A stretch of 64,000 bases of DNA from Daphnia pulex (GCF_021134715.1 NC_060017.1:1116001-1180000), one strand, 5' to 3'. Shown: positions 8,427 through 15,719, counted from the first letter of the stretch. Notes: generated by a model from the sequence alone, not told the origin. Made by a program: numbers and translations.

Positions 8427-8455
8427 ATTATAACACATAAATCGGAAAGTGTAAA
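8427..8455 (-). promoter_or_regulatory. sigma70-like promoter
   Basis: Minus strand: TTTACA, 17 bp, TATAAT, directly upstream of 8399. Confidence 0.6.
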
Positions 8456-8478
8456 TACCATACCAAAATACTAGGGTA

Positions 8479-8707
8479 TTACTCCATACCGATGTGAGAC
8501 TTGAAAGACTTTGCGGCCTTTGTAGCGTAGTCAGAGGCCACGCTGTGTTCATTAAAGTACTCAATCTTAACGCATATCTCTGCACACCTCTCAACGATTA
8601 GCCTGGCAAAAGCCTCAAGTCTAGGATCGAACTTGATGTCATCCTCAAACTTTTCAATGTGTCCAAAAGTTTGCCTTACCGGATAGCTGTTCAAATTGTT
8701 TATTCAT
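8479..8707 (-). CDS. Small paralogous early protein, frameshifted
   Basis: Start at 8707 (MNKQFEQLSGKANFW) overlapping the upstream TAA; a 1-base shift near 8655 leads to HIEKFEDDIKFDPRLEAFA, RLIVERCAEICV and a C-terminal SHIGME. Same layout as the paralogues. Confidence 0.5.
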
Positions 8708-8882
8708 CAATCACCCCTTTTAATTTCAACGATAATATATTATCACCTAGTAACTCGGATGCAGTTTTCTCTAACGAGTACAAAAAATCATTGTCTGCTA
8801 ATAGGACATCAGAGGTGTCCTCTCTATCCTTGAATAGTTTGCTGACCTTTAGTACTACTAGTTCCTCTATAAGCTTAGTCAT
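8700..8882 (-). CDS. Hypothetical protein, 60 aa
   Basis: Intact, helical (LIEELVVLKVSKLFKD), overlapping neighbours at both ends, which supports translation. Confidence 0.5.
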   Translation of the reverse strand: MTKLIEELVVLKVSKLFKDREDTSDVLLADNDFLYSLEKTASELLGDNILSLKLKGVIDE

Positions 8883-9222
8883 CTTTTTGTTCCTCTGAAG
8901 TTAATTGCAAGTTCATCTTCATCACATCCGGCATTTCATCTAAGGATTCAAAGTGGCCTTCAGCGAGTTTCGCATATCTACTTATGATAGATGCGCCGTA
9001 CACACTTGCTCCGTAGCTACCTTTCTTGCAATAGTATTCAGAACCGCTATCGCCTTTAAAGATGTAGCTATTGCCCACTTCAGTGACAGACACGATACCC
9101 GAGTTCATTCTCCAGGGGTCGCTACCAGCGAATCCACCGTACCAGCAGCCAAAGACTCGATAGTGAGGGCGTGATCCCGTGATCTTAACGATCTTCCACT
9201 TGTCAGGAAAGTAATCACTCAT
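8875..9222 (-). CDS. Conserved hypothetical phage protein, 115 aa
   Basis: Intact: MSDYFPDKWKIVKITG, VFGCWYGGFAGSDPWRMNSG, then GSEYYCKKGSYGASVYG. A hypothetical often found in T4-like early regions. Overlaps the next gene by 8 bp. Confidence 0.6.
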   Translation of the reverse strand: MSDYFPDKWKIVKITGSRPHYRVFGCWYGGFAGSDPWRMNSGIVSVTEVGNSYIFKGDSGSEYYCKKGSYGASVYGASIISRYAKLAEGHFESLDEMPDVMKMNLQLTSEEQKDD

Positions 9223-9223
9223 A

Positions 9224-9448
9224 TCAGTATCCAGGCGCTGAGTAGTTCGAAATCTTCATATACATTGCGAAACCGTCCAATCCAAAAGAGGGACATACTA
9301 TAATCATCTCTGGCAGTCTCATCTCGTCTTTTGTGCCGCCTTCTCCACAAAAGAAGTAGACGTTCTCTAATTTTTCAGCACTTGTTTGCCGAAGTATTGT
9401 TTTCAGCTTTTCAAATAGCTGAAACTCTTGTTCAGTGATTTCGACCAT
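9224..9448 (-). CDS. Hypothetical protein, 75 aa
   Basis: Start at 9448 (MVEITEQEFQLFEKL) with a GAGG motif upstream; the longer frame above it belongs to the preceding gene. No family recognised. Confidence 0.5.
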   Translation of the reverse strand: MVEITEQEFQLFEKLKTILRQTSAEKLENVYFFCGEGGTKDEMRLPEMIIVCPSFGLDGFAMYMKISNYSAPGY

Positions 9449-9449
9449 A

Positions 9450-9634
9450 TCATACCTCAGATACAGGGTCTTCTGGTGACTTTTTAGTGAGTGACCAACC
9501 TCCTTCAACCTCGGTCCAAGAAAGAACATCGCCTACTTTCCTGTCTCGGCCATCAACTCATCTGTAAACTGGATGGCAAGTTTATTCTCATCATCAGGAT
9601 CTTGGATAACATCGCATGTAAAAACTTTACCCAT
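9450..9634 (-). CDS. AbrB/MazE-like small phage protein, frameshifted
   Basis: MGKVFTCDVIQDPDDENKLA ... FTDELMAETGK, then a 1-base shift near 9520 to VGDVLSWTEVEGGWSLTKKS. The order (DELM-x-E-x-G-x-K-x-GD-x-L-x-W) matches AbrB-type phage proteins. Possible DNA-binding regulator; inferred. Confidence 0.5.
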
Positions 9635-9758
9635 TTTGATTCTCCTGATTGTTTAATGTTTGCACCCTTAGGCTTAGTTGCGCTAGAAGTTCTAATAACT
9701 CTTTACCTATTTCTTGGTCTTCAATAGTGTCTAACTCGACCTTAATTTCAATTTTTAT
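9628..9758 (-). CDS. Small protein, start codon apparently lost (ATA)
   Basis: The open frame KIEIKVELDTIEDQEIGKEL ... LRVQTLNNQ lies between neighbours and has GGGAGA upstream, but the expected ATG position reads ATA. Probably a mutated or misread start. Confidence 0.35.
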
Positions 9759-9771
9759 AATTCTCCCAATC

Positions 9772-10203
9772 TTATATCATATTGAAAGGGAAGCAGTTTA
9801 GGAATAACTCATTCTCTAGACTCGATGCTTCCTTTTCCCACGGCTGATCCTCGTACTTATATTCCTCAGCAATTTTTCCATTCCATTTCCACTTACCATC
9901 TTTATCATTAGACAGTTCTCCTCGGAAGTATTGCTTTACGTGAACCATCTCATGTGATAGCGAGAACATTTGTTCCATAAAGAATACTTTTCCTGCCCTT
10001 GTAGTCCTAGCAATTAGCATAGTTGCCTCAGTCTTATCACCTTCGCATTCTCCGAAAAGTGCGCCTCGATCTAACGATTCCACAAACTCTATTACGAGTA
10101 AATTATTAGACAGTTTATGGAGCTTAAGGTGTTTGAGCATGTTAGTGACGTAAACGTCAACATCGTTGCCAAATTTATGCTTACCGTCAATGTAGAATAT
10201 CAT
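9772..10203 (-). CDS. Zinc-metalloprotease-like (HExxH) protein
   Basis: 143 aa, intact. Contains SHEMVHVKQY (HExxH) followed by EKEASSLENELF, a plausible third-ligand helix. Resembles small phage SprT/WLM-type metallopeptidase domains. Activity inferred from the motif. Confidence 0.6.
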   Translation of the reverse strand: MIFYIDGKHKFGNDVDVYVTNMLKHLKLHKLSNNLLVIEFVESLDRGALFGECEGDKTEATMLIARTTRAGKVFFMEQMFSLSHEMVHVKQYFRGELSNDKDGKWKWNGKIAEEYKYEDQPWEKEASSLENELFLNCFPFNMI

Positions 10204-10368
10204 TCATAGCCTATCTATCATTTTTGGTAGAGACCATAGCATCAAGCCAACGCCAATAGTGGATAAGATGATGATTGTGGTTATGTCCATCGAAGGATCA
10301 CACTTGCCGTTGCAATCATTACCAGAAACGCCAAACAAAATAATCAGTCCAGTGAACAAGCGAATCAT
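10204..10368 (-). CDS. Small membrane protein, 54 aa
   Basis: ATG at 10368. Two hydrophobic segments (LFTGLIILFGVSG near the N-terminus and TTIIILSTIGVGLMLW). TGA overlaps the next ATG. Confidence 0.5.
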   Translation of the reverse strand: MIRLFTGLIILFGVSGNDCNGKCDPSMDITTIIILSTIGVGLMLWSLPKMIDRL

Positions 10369-10397
10369 AATATAATCTTTCTGTATTGTTGTACGAC

Positions 10398-10487
10398 TTA
10401 GCCAAGTGTCTCAACAGACGAAGAGACGGCACCGCCGATAAACACTAAGACGGCAAAGATAACAAGCAGGGTGGTAAAGACAGTCAT
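10398..10487 (-). CDS. Small membrane peptide, 29 aa
   Basis: ATG at 10487, one hydrophobic helix (LLVIFAVLVFIGGAVS), with a promoter at 10516-10544 and the RBS-like AAAGAAA. Confidence 0.45.
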   Translation of the reverse strand: MTVFTTLLVIFAVLVFIGGAVSSSVETLG

Positions 10488-10515
10488 TTCAGTTTCTTTT
10501 CAATCACTAAGACTC

Positions 10516-10544
10516 TATAATAACAGGTCCAGTGGAGAAGTCAA
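10516..10544 (-). promoter_or_regulatory. sigma70-like promoter
   Basis: Minus strand: TTGACT, about 16 bp, TATTAT. Confidence 0.5.
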
Positions 10545-10547
10545 GCG

Positions 10548-10784
10548 TTATTTTAAGGGGTGTCTCATTTTTGCAAAAATACTATGGAACTGCCTATCCA
10601 GTCCAAACCCGCTTAGGATGTCAGGATTATCAAATTGATCCATGATGATCAGTTGAGCTAGTGTAGCGATTTCCTTGCGTAAATCTTCATCACATACATT
10701 GTTAATTAATTTGTATACACTTTCACTCTTCCACATTAGATCAAAAAGCCAAATTTATCTATCGGTAAGACCTTCTATTGTCAT
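10548..10784 (-). CDS. Hypothetical protein, interrupted by TAA near the start
   Basis: The ATG at 10736 has no RBS. The same frame has an upstream ATG at 10784 with AAGGAA before it, reading MTIEGLTDR, TAA, then IWLFDLM into the main ORF. I favour the upstream start with a premature stop; the shorter form (62 aa) is the alternative. Confidence 0.45.
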
Positions 10785-10804
10785 TACTGATTCCTTGGTA
10801 ATAG

Positions 10805-10879
10805 TGGTACCTGGTGACGGTTTCGAACCGCCGACCCGCTCCGTGTAAAAGAGCCGCTCTACCCCTGAGCTAACCAGGA
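10805..10879 (-). tRNA. tRNA-Val(UAC)
   Basis: Cloverleaf with loop TTTACAC (anticodon TAC), T-arm with GTTCGAAAC, and encoded CCA. Last tRNA of the first array. Confidence 0.8.
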
Positions 10880-10887
10880 AAAAAATG

Positions 10888-10993
10888 TGGAGCATGTTGG
10901 ACTCGAACCAACAAAAAGATACTTCAGATATGTGACGCCTAGGAATATCTATTCGAAGTTTCAGCACACCAATGCAGTCTCATTTGATGCTCC
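10888..10993 (-). tRNA. Unusual 106-nt tRNA-like RNA
   Basis: A perfect 7-bp acceptor (GGAGCAT/ATGCTCC) and a canonical T-arm (GTTGG TTCGAGT CCAAC) enclose an abnormal middle. An extended helix (ACTTC and AGATAT pairing with ATATCT and GAAGT) replaces a normal anticodon arm. The anticodon cannot be assigned. CTA occurs in the 13-nt loop but without U33. Confidence 0.5.
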
Positions 10994-10998
10994 ATAAC

Positions 10999-11072
10999 TG
11001 GAGCGGGATGCGAGAATCGAACTCGCAACTTCAACTTGGAAGGATAACGCTTTACCACTAAACTAATCCCGC
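10999..11072 (-). tRNA. tRNA-Gly(UCC)
   Basis: Acceptor GCGGGAT/ATCCCGC, loop CTTCCAA, T-loop TTCGATT, encoded CCA. Confidence 0.85.
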
Positions 11073-11089
11073 TTTGAAGTATATATGCA

Positions 11090-11164
11090 TGGTGGTGATA
11101 GCTAGATTTGAACTAGCGACCTGCTCCGTATGAAGGAGATGCACTACCGCTGTGCTATATCACC
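11090..11164 (-). tRNA. tRNA-Met(CAU)
   Basis: Acceptor GGTGATA/TATCACC, loop TTCATAC, T-arm GTTCAAATC, encoded CCA. Could be elongator Met or a lysidine-modified Ile tRNA. Confidence 0.8.
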
Positions 11165-11256
11165 ATATAGAAACACTCTCAGCCTCCAGTTACTTGTAGT
11201 TATCAACCTACTTTTAATCTTCACAGACCCTGCGTCCAGTTTAGAGTGTTTTTATA
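11165..11256 (-). ncRNA. Stem-closed inter-tRNA element, copy A
   Basis: About 92 bp closed by a long terminal inverted repeat (ATAT..AAACACTCT pairing with AGAGTGTTT..ATAT). It abuts the tRNA-Met 5' end on one side and a tRNA-like 3' ACCA on the other. Copies B, C, G and H share the closing-stem sequence but not the interior. Possibly a processing element or a small RNA. Confidence 0.4.
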
Positions 11257-11398
11257 TGGTAATCTATGTAAGGTCTATTGTTTGATGCACATGATTAGAT
11301 GCAACTGTTGCGCCCCTAATCAATCACATCTGGTGTACACGTTCGAATCATGTATTACCCAATTAACTTACCAAATGAGTCAGTCTCTGACGATTACC
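11257..11398 (-). ncRNA. tRNA-like RNA with large insertion (about 140 nt)
   Basis: Ends pair perfectly as a 7-bp acceptor (GGTAATC/GATTACC) followed by A. A short extra hairpin (TCAG/CTGA) and a D-arm-like ACT..TTGG..AGT follow the 5' end. A GATTAG/CTAATC hairpin fills the centre. No canonical T-arm on this strand; an alternative plus-strand fold exists. Identity uncertain. Confidence 0.3.
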
Positions 11399-11488
11399 AT
11401 ATAGAAACGCACTAACCTGGCTTCAGGTTATCACTTTAACTTAGCCCAATCTTTAAGCGAAGGGTACCGTTAATGTGTTTCTATATGA
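11399..11488 (-). ncRNA. Stem-closed inter-tRNA element, copy B
   Basis: Closed by ATATAGAAACGCACTA pairing with TAATGTGTTTCTATAT; the interior contains a perfect hairpin AACCTG-gctt-CAGGTT. Same family as copies A and C. Confidence 0.4.
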
Positions 11489-11493
11489 CATAT

Positions 11494-11576
11494 CCATCAG
11501 CACCCTGGATTGAACAGAAAAGTCCGTATTACAGACTGCGACCACGCCGAGTAGTTGCAACTACCTTTGTGCCAAT
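11494..11576 (-). tRNA. Degenerate tRNA-like unit
   Basis: Acceptor ATTGGCA/TGCTGAT (with wobbles), an extra perfect palindrome GTAGTTGCAACTAC between acceptor and D-arm, an anticodon-like arm AGTCT-GTAATAC-GGACT, and a T-loop TTCAATC with almost no variable loop. Aberrant; no safe isotype. Confidence 0.35.
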
Positions 11577-11580
11577 GTGT

Positions 11581-11654
11581 TGTTAGCGTCCGAGATTCCG
11601 AGCCTCGAGTATCCACCTTTGGAGTCGCAGTCCCGTGTATGACCCACTAACAAA
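11581..11654 (-). tRNA. Degenerate tRNA-like unit
   Basis: Acceptor TGTTAGT/GCTAACA and a D-arm-like GTC..GAC, but the anticodon and T arms do not fold canonically (T-loop region reads GGCTCGGAAT). Possibly a decayed tRNA. Confidence 0.3.
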
Positions 11655-11659
11655 TGATA

Positions 11660-11746
11660 TACCATACGGAAACACACTATCCTAGACTGACTACTTTGGC
11701 ACGGGCTTTGCTAAAAAGCGATACCGTTCGTAATGTGTTTTTATAT
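11660..11746 (-). ncRNA. Stem-closed inter-tRNA element, copy C
   Basis: Closed by CATACGGAAACACACTA pairing with TAATGTGTTTTTATATG, directly abutting the CCA of tRNA-Lys(UUU). Confidence 0.4.
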
Positions 11747-11819
11747 GGTAGGACTGCAGGGTAATGATCCCTGTTCTACTGGTTAAAAGCCAGTTGCTTC
11801 ACCTTAAATCTTCAATACC
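11747..11819 (-). tRNA. tRNA-Lys(UUU)
   Basis: Anticodon arm ACTGG-CTTTTAA-CCAGT, T-stem CAGGG/CCCTG with a non-canonical loop ATCATTA, encoded CCA. Confidence 0.65.
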
Positions 11820-11824
11820 ATGTA

Positions 11825-11899
11825 TGGTCCATTCTTTAAGATTCGAACTCAGTTCTCACTGCTTAAGAGGCAGGACTTCACCGTCAAAGTTTAGAATGG
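11825..11899 (-). tRNA. tRNA-Lys(CUU)
   Basis: Acceptor CCATTCT/AGAATGG, loop CTCTTAA (anticodon CTT), T-loop TTCGAAT with a weak stem, encoded CCA. Confidence 0.65.
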
Positions 11900-12014
11900 T
11901 TGTACGTATTAGATTCTATTTTACGAGCCAACTAAGACCATACATGGGGTCAGAGTTGACACTATCGTTTACCTGAACGTTTCATGTCATTTCCTTTTTT
12001 TCTGTTTATGCATC

Positions 12015-12043
12015 ATTATAGCATAGGTCGTTTTAAATTGCAA
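12015..12043 (-). promoter_or_regulatory. sigma70-like promoter of the first tRNA array
   Basis: Minus strand: TTGCAA, 17 bp, TATAAT, just before the run of tRNAs at 11899 and below. No gene start lies between. Confidence 0.6.
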
Positions 12044-12045
12044 GC

Positions 12046-12312
12046 TTAATCTTCTTCTTTTTCTCTGATCCACTCACCTTTTTTTCGTCTGTTCATCCGT
12101 GACCGCTTTTTCCAGTCATACGTATGGCCATCAGGAGTTTTGCCGTCTGCAACGGTATCTACCCCAAACATACCAAAAATTTCCATGCCATCTGGGCCAC
12201 GAATTATCACAAACTGTCCTAAGTTCTTTGCTACTTTCATAGATGAGTCTAGCGTAGGACACTCATCAAAAATGAAAAAAAAACCGTCTTTACTCAATAC
12301 CTGATAATCCAC
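12046..12312 (-). CDS. Hypothetical protein, 88 aa
   Basis: Intact, beta-rich N half and a very basic C-terminus (WKKRSRMNRRKKGEWIREK). Unknown. Confidence 0.55.
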   Translation of the reverse strand: MDYQVLSKDGFFFIFDECPTLDSSMKVAKNLGQFVIIRGPDGMEIFGMFGVDTVADGKTPDGHTYDWKKRSRMNRRKKGEWIREKEED

Positions 12313-12433
12313 TCAATTCCTTCTTTAACTGCTGGCGCTCTTGCTTATTAGTCTTTGTATGACTGCCAGCTTTCCTAAACAATGCTAGAGCAACGAACTG
12401 ATTTCGTTCTCTAACGATTACCTTTCGTGTCAT
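12290..12433 (-). CDS. Small basic conserved phage protein, 47 aa
   Basis: Start at 12433 (MTRKVIVRERNQFVALALFR), then RKAGSHTKTNKQERQQLKKE. Matches the recurring small phage protein pattern NP-x-AxxAxxRKAG(A/S)H-x-KT. Function unknown. Confidence 0.55.
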   Translation of the reverse strand: MTRKVIVRERNQFVALALFRKAGSHTKTNKQERQQLKKELSGLSGIE

Positions 12434-12443
12434 TGCTCTCTCC

Positions 12444-12728
12444 TTATAACTTAAAAATTTTACTCCATTGCTGGAGCTTCTCGTACTTCTTAACCTCAGC
12501 TTCATCTAGCTTGTCCTTTCGAACAATCCCATGTTCAATCATAAGATTAATTATACACTGTAGGTCACCTAACTCTTCTTCAAGGTGTTCTCGGTTGTCA
12601 TAACCTTTATCGGGGTGCCTACTGTCAAAACCAAACCTAAAGATTTTACTGACAGCCTGAATGACTTCAGCACACTCTTCTTGGGTGATTGACAAAATTT
12701 CATGATCAATATCGTTTATCATAACCAA
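12444..12728 (-). CDS. MazG-like nucleotide pyrophosphohydrolase
   Basis: 94 aa. ITQEECAEVIQAVSKIFRFG and LEEELGDLQCIINL give the EExxE..ExxxD metal-binding helices of the MazG/all-alpha NTP pyrophosphatase fold. Hydrolysis of a (modified) dNTP is the family role; the substrate here is unknown. Intact. Confidence 0.7.
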   Translation of the reverse strand: MVMINDIDHEILSITQEECAEVIQAVSKIFRFGFDSRHPDKGYDNREHLEEELGDLQCIINLMIEHGIVRKDKLDEAEVKKYEKLQQWSKIFKL

Positions 12729-12744
12729 TCTCTATTGTTAGTGA

Positions 12745-12815
12745 AGCGGGTACCGAGAATCGAACTCGGGCTCTAACCTTGGCAAGGTCACAAGCTACCA
12801 TTACATCATACCCGC
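12745..12815 (-). tRNA. tRNA-Gly(GCC)
   Basis: Acceptor GCGGGTA/TACCCGC, loop TTGCCAA, T-loop TTCGATT. CCA not encoded. Confidence 0.85.
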
Positions 12816-12898
12816 ATTTCCAACTGTGAGCTTACGTCCTCTCCGTTGGCGATTGGACAGCCGTTTGTGATTTCTCACGGGACAGGACATCCCTTATT

Positions 12899-12973
12899 TG
12901 GTGCGCCAGGCAGGAATTGAACCTACACTCCATCGATAATGAGTCGAATAATTTACCATTAAGCTACTGGCGC
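12899..12973 (-). tRNA. tRNA-Met(CAU), second
   Basis: Acceptor GCGCCAG/CTGGCGC, loop CTCATTA, T-loop TTCAATT, encoded CCA. Its first 14 nt are tandemly duplicated just upstream (12974-12987), as if by a small duplication. Confidence 0.75.
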
Positions 12974-13007
12974 TAAGCTACTGGCGCAAGGTTAAAACCT
13001 TATACAT

Positions 13008-13370
13008 CTATACACCTTCAGAGTAATACCCGTTCGACTCACCGTACCAACGAATGTCAACATAGCCCTTGCGAGTTGCTAACTTATAGAAGGTCCAAGT
13101 GAACTACTCTTGGTACTCTGACACTTCAACACCTTCTGGATTATCTCCTGAAGATGACTCCTCTGCAATCAAGATTTCGGAGCCTATAAAGTCTTTGATG
13201 TCGCCAACGACTGACTCAACAGAAACACTCTCGCAACAATCCTGTTCGTGATACATTTCATAAACATCACCGTTAACAGCAACGAATTTGATCATCGAAT
13301 CACCGACATCGACTTCTTTCAAAGTCAATCCCTTTAACACTTCAAAATTCACATAGTTACCATAAGACAT
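13008..13370 (-). CDS. Conserved phage protein (HEQDCCESV family), interrupted by TAG
   Basis: Start at 13370 ([20 protein letters not shown]) after AGGAA. Central [18 protein letters not shown] is a familiar phage signature. TAG at 13106-13104 interrupts; the frame continues [20 protein letters not shown] and SNGYYSEGV to TAG at 13010. S is expected at the stop. Function unknown. Confidence 0.6.
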
Positions 13371-13385
13371 AATAATTCCTTTAAG

Positions 13386-13473
13386 TGGCGGAGAGTGTGG
13401 GATTCGAACCCACGCACCCATTTCTGGATGACAAATTAGCAAAATGCTGGTTTAACCACTCACCCAACTCTCC
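13386..13473 (-). tRNA. tRNA-Ser(GCU)
   Basis: Acceptor GGAGAGT/ACTCTCC, anticodon GCT, class II variable arm CATCC/GGGTG, T-loop TTCGAAT, encoded CCA. The anticodon stem is poorly paired. Confidence 0.75.
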
Positions 13474-13493
13474 GCATCTCTTTCTATGTATCT

Positions 13494-13521
13494 ATTATAA
13501 CACTATTTAGCGTCCTGTCAA
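13494..13521 (-). promoter_or_regulatory. sigma70-like promoter
   Basis: Minus strand: TTGACA, 16 bp, TATAAT, upstream of tRNA-Ser and the gene at 13370. Confidence 0.6.
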
Positions 13522-13965
13522 GCAATTTCGCTGTGTTGTCAAAACTTCTTTCAGTCGGTCGGCCGCATACGAAGCTGCGAACGCACGAGGCTTTACCATA
13601 GCAACAACGTTACACATTGCTCGGATGTAGCCATCTGCTTCGTTGATAACACACGAAGAGCCATGCATCTCCGATGGATTAATGTCAAGGTGGACTTCAT
13701 CATCTCGGTCTTCTAGTACATCAGCAAGTTGTAGGTAGAGTTCCGCAATCTTGTAAACTTCTTTCATCAGCCGCATACGAGGCTTGCTCTTCTTATCCCA
13801 CTGCATATCTGCTTCACGCTGGACTTCACCAAAGATTTTACATCCATGATTTCCGTCAATGTGGACTACGACAGCTAGGGTGTAGTCAATTAACCAACCC
13901 TCTTTTAAGTGGACTCTCTCAGAGTCGCCACCGATATAAATCTTAGTCTCTGCACTTTGTGCCAT
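13507..13965 (-). CDS. YkuK-type RNase H-like protein
   Basis: 152 aa, intact. KIYIGGDSERV (first acidic strand), EVHLDINPSEMHGSSCVI and GYIRAMCNVVAMVKP...AADRL fit the YkuK/DUF458 RNase H-fold family of phages. Enzymatic activity not established for the family. Confidence 0.65.
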   Translation of the reverse strand: MAQSAETKIYIGGDSERVHLKEGWLIDYTLAVVVHIDGNHGCKIFGEVQREADMQWDKKSKPRMRLMKEVYKIAELYLQLADVLEDRDDEVHLDINPSEMHGSSCVINEADGYIRAMCNVVAMVKPRAFAASYAADRLKEVLTTQRNCLTGR

Positions 13966-14025
13966 GATGAAAGATTTAACTTAATCAATGTTGATTCGCT
14001 TTTGCATCTTTAATCCAATACTACG

Positions 14026-14208
14026 TCATGTTTTTAACTTCTCTTCACCTTGTTTAAGATATTCATCTATTCCACCTGATACGGTTTGCGGCAGGGGAGT
14101 GGGCTTATTATCTAAATCTCTGCCAAAAATTATATCCCAACGCTTGGCATACTCTTTATTGGTCACACTAAATGGTCTAGGTTTAGACCCTTTGCCTCCA
14201 TCACTCAT
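14026..14208 (-). CDS. Small conserved phage protein, 60 aa
   Basis: MSDGGKGSKPRPFSVTNKEY is the start of a family very common in phages (MSDGGKGSxPRP). Function unknown. Confidence 0.6.
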   Translation of the reverse strand: MSDGGKGSKPRPFSVTNKEYAKRWDIIFGRDLDNKPTPLPQTVSGGIDEYLKQGEEKLKT

Positions 14209-14224
14209 TTGTCACCTCGTAAAG

Positions 14225-14938
14225 TTATGTGTCCCAATATTTAGAATAATCTATATTATCCCAGTACATCTTATTGTTACGATTTAAGAAGTTTTTGATT
14301 AGATACCATGCCATTCCAAAGTATCCCATCTTTTGAAAACGTCTACTATCTTGTCCAAAGAAATGGTTCACTAGCTTAAACTTCTTAACATCATACATCT
14401 TGGATAGAAAGAAGTCTTCGCTGGTTTTGCATTTTCTAGGAAAGCCTCCTAGCTCCTCAAACTTGTCTCGGCGAGTAAGCATGAATGCTCCGACTGCAAA
14501 TGGAACAAAATACTGCATCACCTTATTGATGCCGTTAAACATCATAAAGCCTATCTGAGCCCTTTTATCACCATCATAGCATTTTGCATACAATCCGACT
14601 AGGTCTAAGTCGCCTTCTTCTAGTTCTTTAACAGAGTCAATTATAACACTATCTGAGAAGAACCGAACATCACTGTCTATGAATAATATGTAAGGGGTTT
14701 TTATTAAATTTGCTCCACTATTCTTTGCATCAGAAACTTTACCACCTTTAATGATCTTCACATTAAGGTCGCCCTTACTCTTTCTGTTTACCTTTCGTGT
14801 GTTATCCGTAGAGGAATCGGCAATGATGATTTTCGTTTTGCCGATTCCTTGCTGATGTCGTAGATGATCAGGTAGATGTTCAATGTAGCCTTCTTCATTT
14901 TTACAAGGAACAACTATTGTTATTTTGTTTTCAAGCAT
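14225..14938 (-). CDS. Family 2 glycosyltransferase
   Basis: 237 aa, intact. ITIVVPCKNEEGYIEHLP at the N-terminus, IIIADSSTDNT, FIDSDVRF (DxD metal/nucleotide-sugar site) and FPRKCKTSEDFFLSKM are GT-A family 2 features. Directly follows an LpxH-like gene, so a role in modifying a surface polysaccharide or LPS is possible. Target unknown. Confidence 0.75.
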   Translation of the reverse strand: MLENKITIVVPCKNEEGYIEHLPDHLRHQQGIGKTKIIIADSSTDNTRKVNRKSKGDLNVKIIKGGKVSDAKNSGANLIKTPYILFIDSDVRFFSDSVIIDSVKELEEGDLDLVGLYAKCYDGDKRAQIGFMMFNGINKVMQYFVPFAVGAFMLTRRDKFEELGGFPRKCKTSEDFFLSKMYDVKKFKLVNHFFGQDSRRFQKMGYFGMAWYLIKNFLNRNNKMYWDNIDYSKYWDT

Positions 14939-15686
14939 TATCGTTACCTTTCGTCCAAGTGACTATTACCCATTTACCATCATGATGCTTAACTAAGGCT
15001 GTACATGATTCTACCCAGTCGCCGTCATTCATATAGACTATTCCATCAACCATCTTAATTTCGGCATGATGAATGTGACCACAAATGACTCCATCGAATC
15101 CTCGCTTTTTGCAATACTGTGTAAGGTTAGTCTCGAACTTGAACAAAAAGTTCACAGCCTTCTTAACTTTACTCTTAAGGTATTGACTGATACTCCAATA
15201 ACCCATGCCAAATCTATGACGCCACAGATTGAACTTGTTATTCAGCCAAAGTACCATTTCATATGCTTTGTCGCCGAGAAAGGCTAACCAAGGAGCTATA
15301 GAAGTGATGCCGTCAAATAGGTCTCCGTGAATCACTAGATAACGCTTACCATCGACTCCGATGTGTTCACACTGATTCATAATCTCTACGTTACCAAAGC
15401 CGATGTTATAAGGCATCAGAGGTCTTAGGAACTCATCATGGTTACCAGCAACATAGACCACTCGTGTGCCACGCTTCGCATGACCTAGAACTCTTCGAAC
15501 AACATTAGAGTGGTTTTTTTTTTCATCTCCATCTATTCTCCAAACATCAAGGATATCGCCCAAAAGGTATAACGTTTCGCAAGTATTGTGCTTGAGAAAG
15601 TTATTTAGTTGATCGGCCTTAGAGTCTCTAGTCCCAAGGTGAACGTCTGATATAAAAATAGATCGATAGGTCTTTATGTTTTCCAT
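14931..15686 (-). CDS. LpxH-like metallophosphoesterase
   Basis: 251 aa, intact. Calcineurin-like motifs in order: ISDVHLGTRDSKAD, YLLGDILDVWRID, VVYVAGNHDEF, LVIHGDLFDG, and GHIHHAEIK near residue 215. The family includes UDP-2,3-diacylglucosamine hydrolase of lipid A synthesis. Overlaps the glycosyltransferase by 8 bp; a T4-type late promoter sits 6 bp upstream. Confidence 0.75.
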   Translation of the reverse strand: MENIKTYRSIFISDVHLGTRDSKADQLNNFLKHNTCETLYLLGDILDVWRIDGDEKKNHSNVVRRVLGHAKRGTRVVYVAGNHDEFLRPLMPYNIGFGNVEIMNQCEHIGVDGKRYLVIHGDLFDGITSIAPWLAFLGDKAYEMVLWLNNKFNLWRHRFGMGYWSISQYLKSKVKKAVNFLFKFETNLTQYCKKRGFDGVICGHIHHAEIKMVDGIVYMNDGDWVESCTALVKHHDGKWVIVTWTKGNDNA

Positions 15687-15691
15687 AAATC

Positions 15692-15699
15692 TATTTATA
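15692..15699 (-). promoter_or_regulatory. T4-type late promoter
   Basis: TATAAATA on the minus strand, just upstream of the start at 15686. It also lies just 3' of the tmRNA coding piece. Confidence 0.5.
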
Positions 15700-15719
15700 T
15701 CAATTCAAATAAAATTAGT

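Noticed and set aside
10930-10960. Suppressor tRNA with anticodon CUA in the 106-nt tRNA-like RNA
   Set aside because: CTA lies in a 13-nt loop without U33 and without a normal 7-nt anticodon loop.
11165-11746. CRISPR array
   Set aside because: The repeated parts are inverted closing stems, not regularly spaced direct repeats, and there are no cas genes.
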